From JBEIUO01 sp964549785 (lineage in GTDB: Bacteria > Planctomycetota > Phycisphaerae > Phycisphaerales > UBA1924): 8,075 bases of DNA. Of the stretch, positions 6,640-8,075 are shown one piece after another; within the stretch, counting starts at the first letter, position 1, and the number at the start of each line of letters is the position of its first letter. The stretch is from contig CAZJXA010000151.1 of the NCBI GenBank assembly GCA_964549785.1, forward strand, positions 1 to 8,075, given 5' to 3'. The translations under genes were made by a program, and so were the position numbers. The notes beneath the pieces were generated by a model, which was given only the letters and a program-made list of their open reading frames with translations, searched no databases and was not told the origin of the DNA.

Positions 6640-8075
6640 ATGAGGCTCAATATCGTCAGACGATGCAGGATCGTGGTGTATGCAGTGACGGCGCTTTGGC
6701 TGTTGAGCGTGACACCATGGGCGGTCGCCCAGAGTGAAACCGGCGAGGGGGGCGCGGTTGTCGGTGACACGACGGCGGATACTTCACTCGCACCTGTGCC
6801 ATCGACCGGGGAAGTGAAGATTGAGGTGGAGCGGTATGGCGTGGGCGGGATGGTGCGCCGCGGCGAATGGGCGGGGTTTCGGTTGCGGCTGACGGATTCG
6901 ATCGACACGCCGCGGAACGTGCTGGTGCGGCTGGAGGGGAAGGATCCGGACGGCGATCCGGCGGTCTTTCAGCAGGTGGTGACCCTGAGCGGGGTGGAGC
7001 CGGTGGGTTGCTGGCTGTACCACCGATTGCCGTACGCATTCGACGAACGCGGGCTGGTGGCGAAGGTGTACGAGGCGTTGGATGGGGGGGCATCGGGCAA
7101 GTATGAGGTTGGGCGGTCGTTGGGGCGGCTGCTGGTTGTGCCCCGGAACGCCTCGGCGATTCGTCCGCCGGGCGAAGCGATGATGGCGGTGATCGGGGAC
7201 GTTGACTACGACCTGCAGTCGTATTCCGGGAACGCGCAGGATTCGATCCTGGTGCAGGGCCACGAAACGACGCGGCTGGTGGTGCTCTCACAGCCGAACG
7301 AGTTGCCGGATCGGGCGGTGGGGCTGTCGGCTCTGGATGTGATCGTGTGGGGGAACGGGGAACCATCGACGTTGGTGGGGCCGAACCGCCGGGCCCTGCG
7401 TGAATGGGTGGAGCGGGGCGGGCACCTGGTGATCATTTTGCCGAGCGCCGGGCAGACGTGGACGAACGAAAACTTGACGGACCTGTACGACATCATGCCG
7501 CTGGTGTCGGTGTCGCGCGAGGAGAATGCGGATCTGAAACCGATGCGGTACTTGATTACCTCGTCGCTCACGGCGAAGTTGCCGGAGCGCGGCCCGTTGC
7601 ACTCGTTCAAGCCGCTGGCGAACGCACTGCCGGGGGAGGCGATGCCGATTCTGAATGATCCGAGCGGGAAGTGCGTGGTGGTCCGGCGGCTGGTGGGGGC
7701 CGGGGCGGTGACGTGGATCGGGATCGACCTGAACGTGGGGGATTACAAGCGACCGGACGCGATCGGGGCGGATGTCTTCTGGAATCGGATTTTGGGGAAG
7801 CGTGGCACGGGCGCGGAGCCGGATGCGAAGTCGCGGGCAGCGCTGGTGGGGACGCGGGATCGGACGCCGTGGGTATTTGATCAGGCGATACCGCTGGAGA
7901 TAGGGAAAACGGGCCGCTCGGCGGCGGGGGTGCTGCTGGGTTTTGTGGTGTTCGGGATGTACTGGCTGATCGCGGGGCCGCTGGGGTATTACGTTCTCAA
8001 GCAGCGGGGGCTGCGGCAGCATGCGTGGGTGGCGTTTGTGGCCGCGGGCGGGGTGTTCACGGCGATTGCGTGGGG
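6640..8075 (+). CDS. Envelope protein with GATase-like segment and C-terminal TM helices, 3'-truncated
   Basis: The frame is open from here to the window edge (478 codons visible), so the C-terminus is missing. The ATG at 6640 gives a good signal peptide: basic start MRLNIVRRCR, a hydrophobic core at about 11-25, and cleavage after AVA at residue 30. An ATG at 6616 would add eight residues; neither has a strong ribosome binding site. Residues about 40-220 look beta-rich and probably periplasmic. Residues about 232-267 (LDVIVWGNGE, then RALREWVERGGHLVII) resemble the glutamine-amidotransferase-like fold found in large bacterial envelope proteins. I see no catalytic Cys elbow there, so it is probably not an amidotransferase. 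Hydrophobic helices lie at about 430-450 and from 463 onward, joined by LKQRGLRQHAW. Such proteins are often found near MoxR ATPase, DUF58 and VWA genes, but none is in this window. The specific function is unknown. Confidence 0.85.
   Translation, partial: MRLNIVRRCRIVVYAVTALWLLSVTPWAVAQSETGEGGAVVGDTTADTSLAPVPSTGEVKIEVERYGVGGMVRRGEWAGFRLRLTDSIDTPRNVLVRLEGKDPDGDPAVFQQVVTLSGVEPVGCWLYHRLPYAFDERGLVAKVYEALDGGASGKYEVGRSLGRLLVVPRNASAIRPPGEAMMAVIGDVDYDLQSYSGNAQDSILVQGHETTRLVVLSQPNELPDRAVGLSALDVIVWGNGEPSTLVGPNRRALREWVERGGHLVIILPSAGQTWTNENLTDLYDIMPLVSVSREENADLKPMRYLITSSLTAKLPERGPLHSFKPLANALPGEAMPILNDPSGKCVVVRRLVGAGAVTWIGIDLNVGDYKRPDAIGADVFWNRILGKRGTGAEPDAKSRAALVGTRDRTPWVFDQAIPLEIGKTGRSAAGVLLGFVVFGMYWLIAGPLGYYVLKQRGLRQHAWVAFVAAGGVFTAIAW

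Noticed and set aside
6656..8022. Long - strand open frames (6656-7366 and 7288-8022)
   Set aside because: Both are antisense to the continuous + strand frame with a signal peptide and membrane helices. Their products are Arg/Pro/His-rich, typical of the reverse of G-rich coding DNA.

Overview
The window is GC-rich chromosomal DNA that most likely comes from a planctomycete of the Phycisphaerae type. The main evidence is the secreted protein at 1788-3563. It ends in two Asp-rich EF-hand-like repeats and a terminal Gly-Cys, which is the layout of the 'GC-type dockerin' anchor I associate with Phycisphaerae-like planctomycetes. The other genes are widespread housekeeping or envelope genes and fit this assignment without proving it.

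Layout from left to right. (1) 1-1519, + strand: the 3' part of a prolyl oligopeptidase (S9A serine peptidase) with its complete Ser-Asp-His catalytic triad; the start lies outside the window. (2) 1520-1787: an intergenic region with a plausible extended -10 promoter followed at once by a near-perfect 16-bp palindrome. (3) 1788-3563, + strand: a secreted multidomain protein made of a signal peptide, a beta-rich N-terminal region, an L-type-lectin-like domain, an Ig-like domain and a GC-type dockerin repeat pair. (4) 3564-3678: a convergent spacer holding a strong GC-rich hairpin that can act as a bidirectional terminator. (5) 3679-5826, - strand: complete canonical translation elongation factor G (fusA), alone rather than in a str operon. 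(6) 5827-6272: about 450 bases with no convincing gene; a weak promoter candidate for fusA lies at its far end, which would imply a leader of roughly 350 nt. (7) 6273-6569, - strand: a small single-pass membrane protein with a coiled coil and a Pro-rich tail. (8) 6640-8075, + strand: a large envelope protein with a signal peptide, a glutamine-amidotransferase-like segment and C-terminal membrane helices, running off the right edge. It is divergent from gene 7.

No mobile element, CRISPR array, tRNA or rRNA was seen, and the genes do not form one pathway. The points most worth attention are the lectin/Ig/dockerin protein with its palindromic promoter region, the isolated fusA with a long upstream region, and a local switch of G-versus-C strand bias over the dockerin gene. 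I did not find a convincing new multi-gene system.
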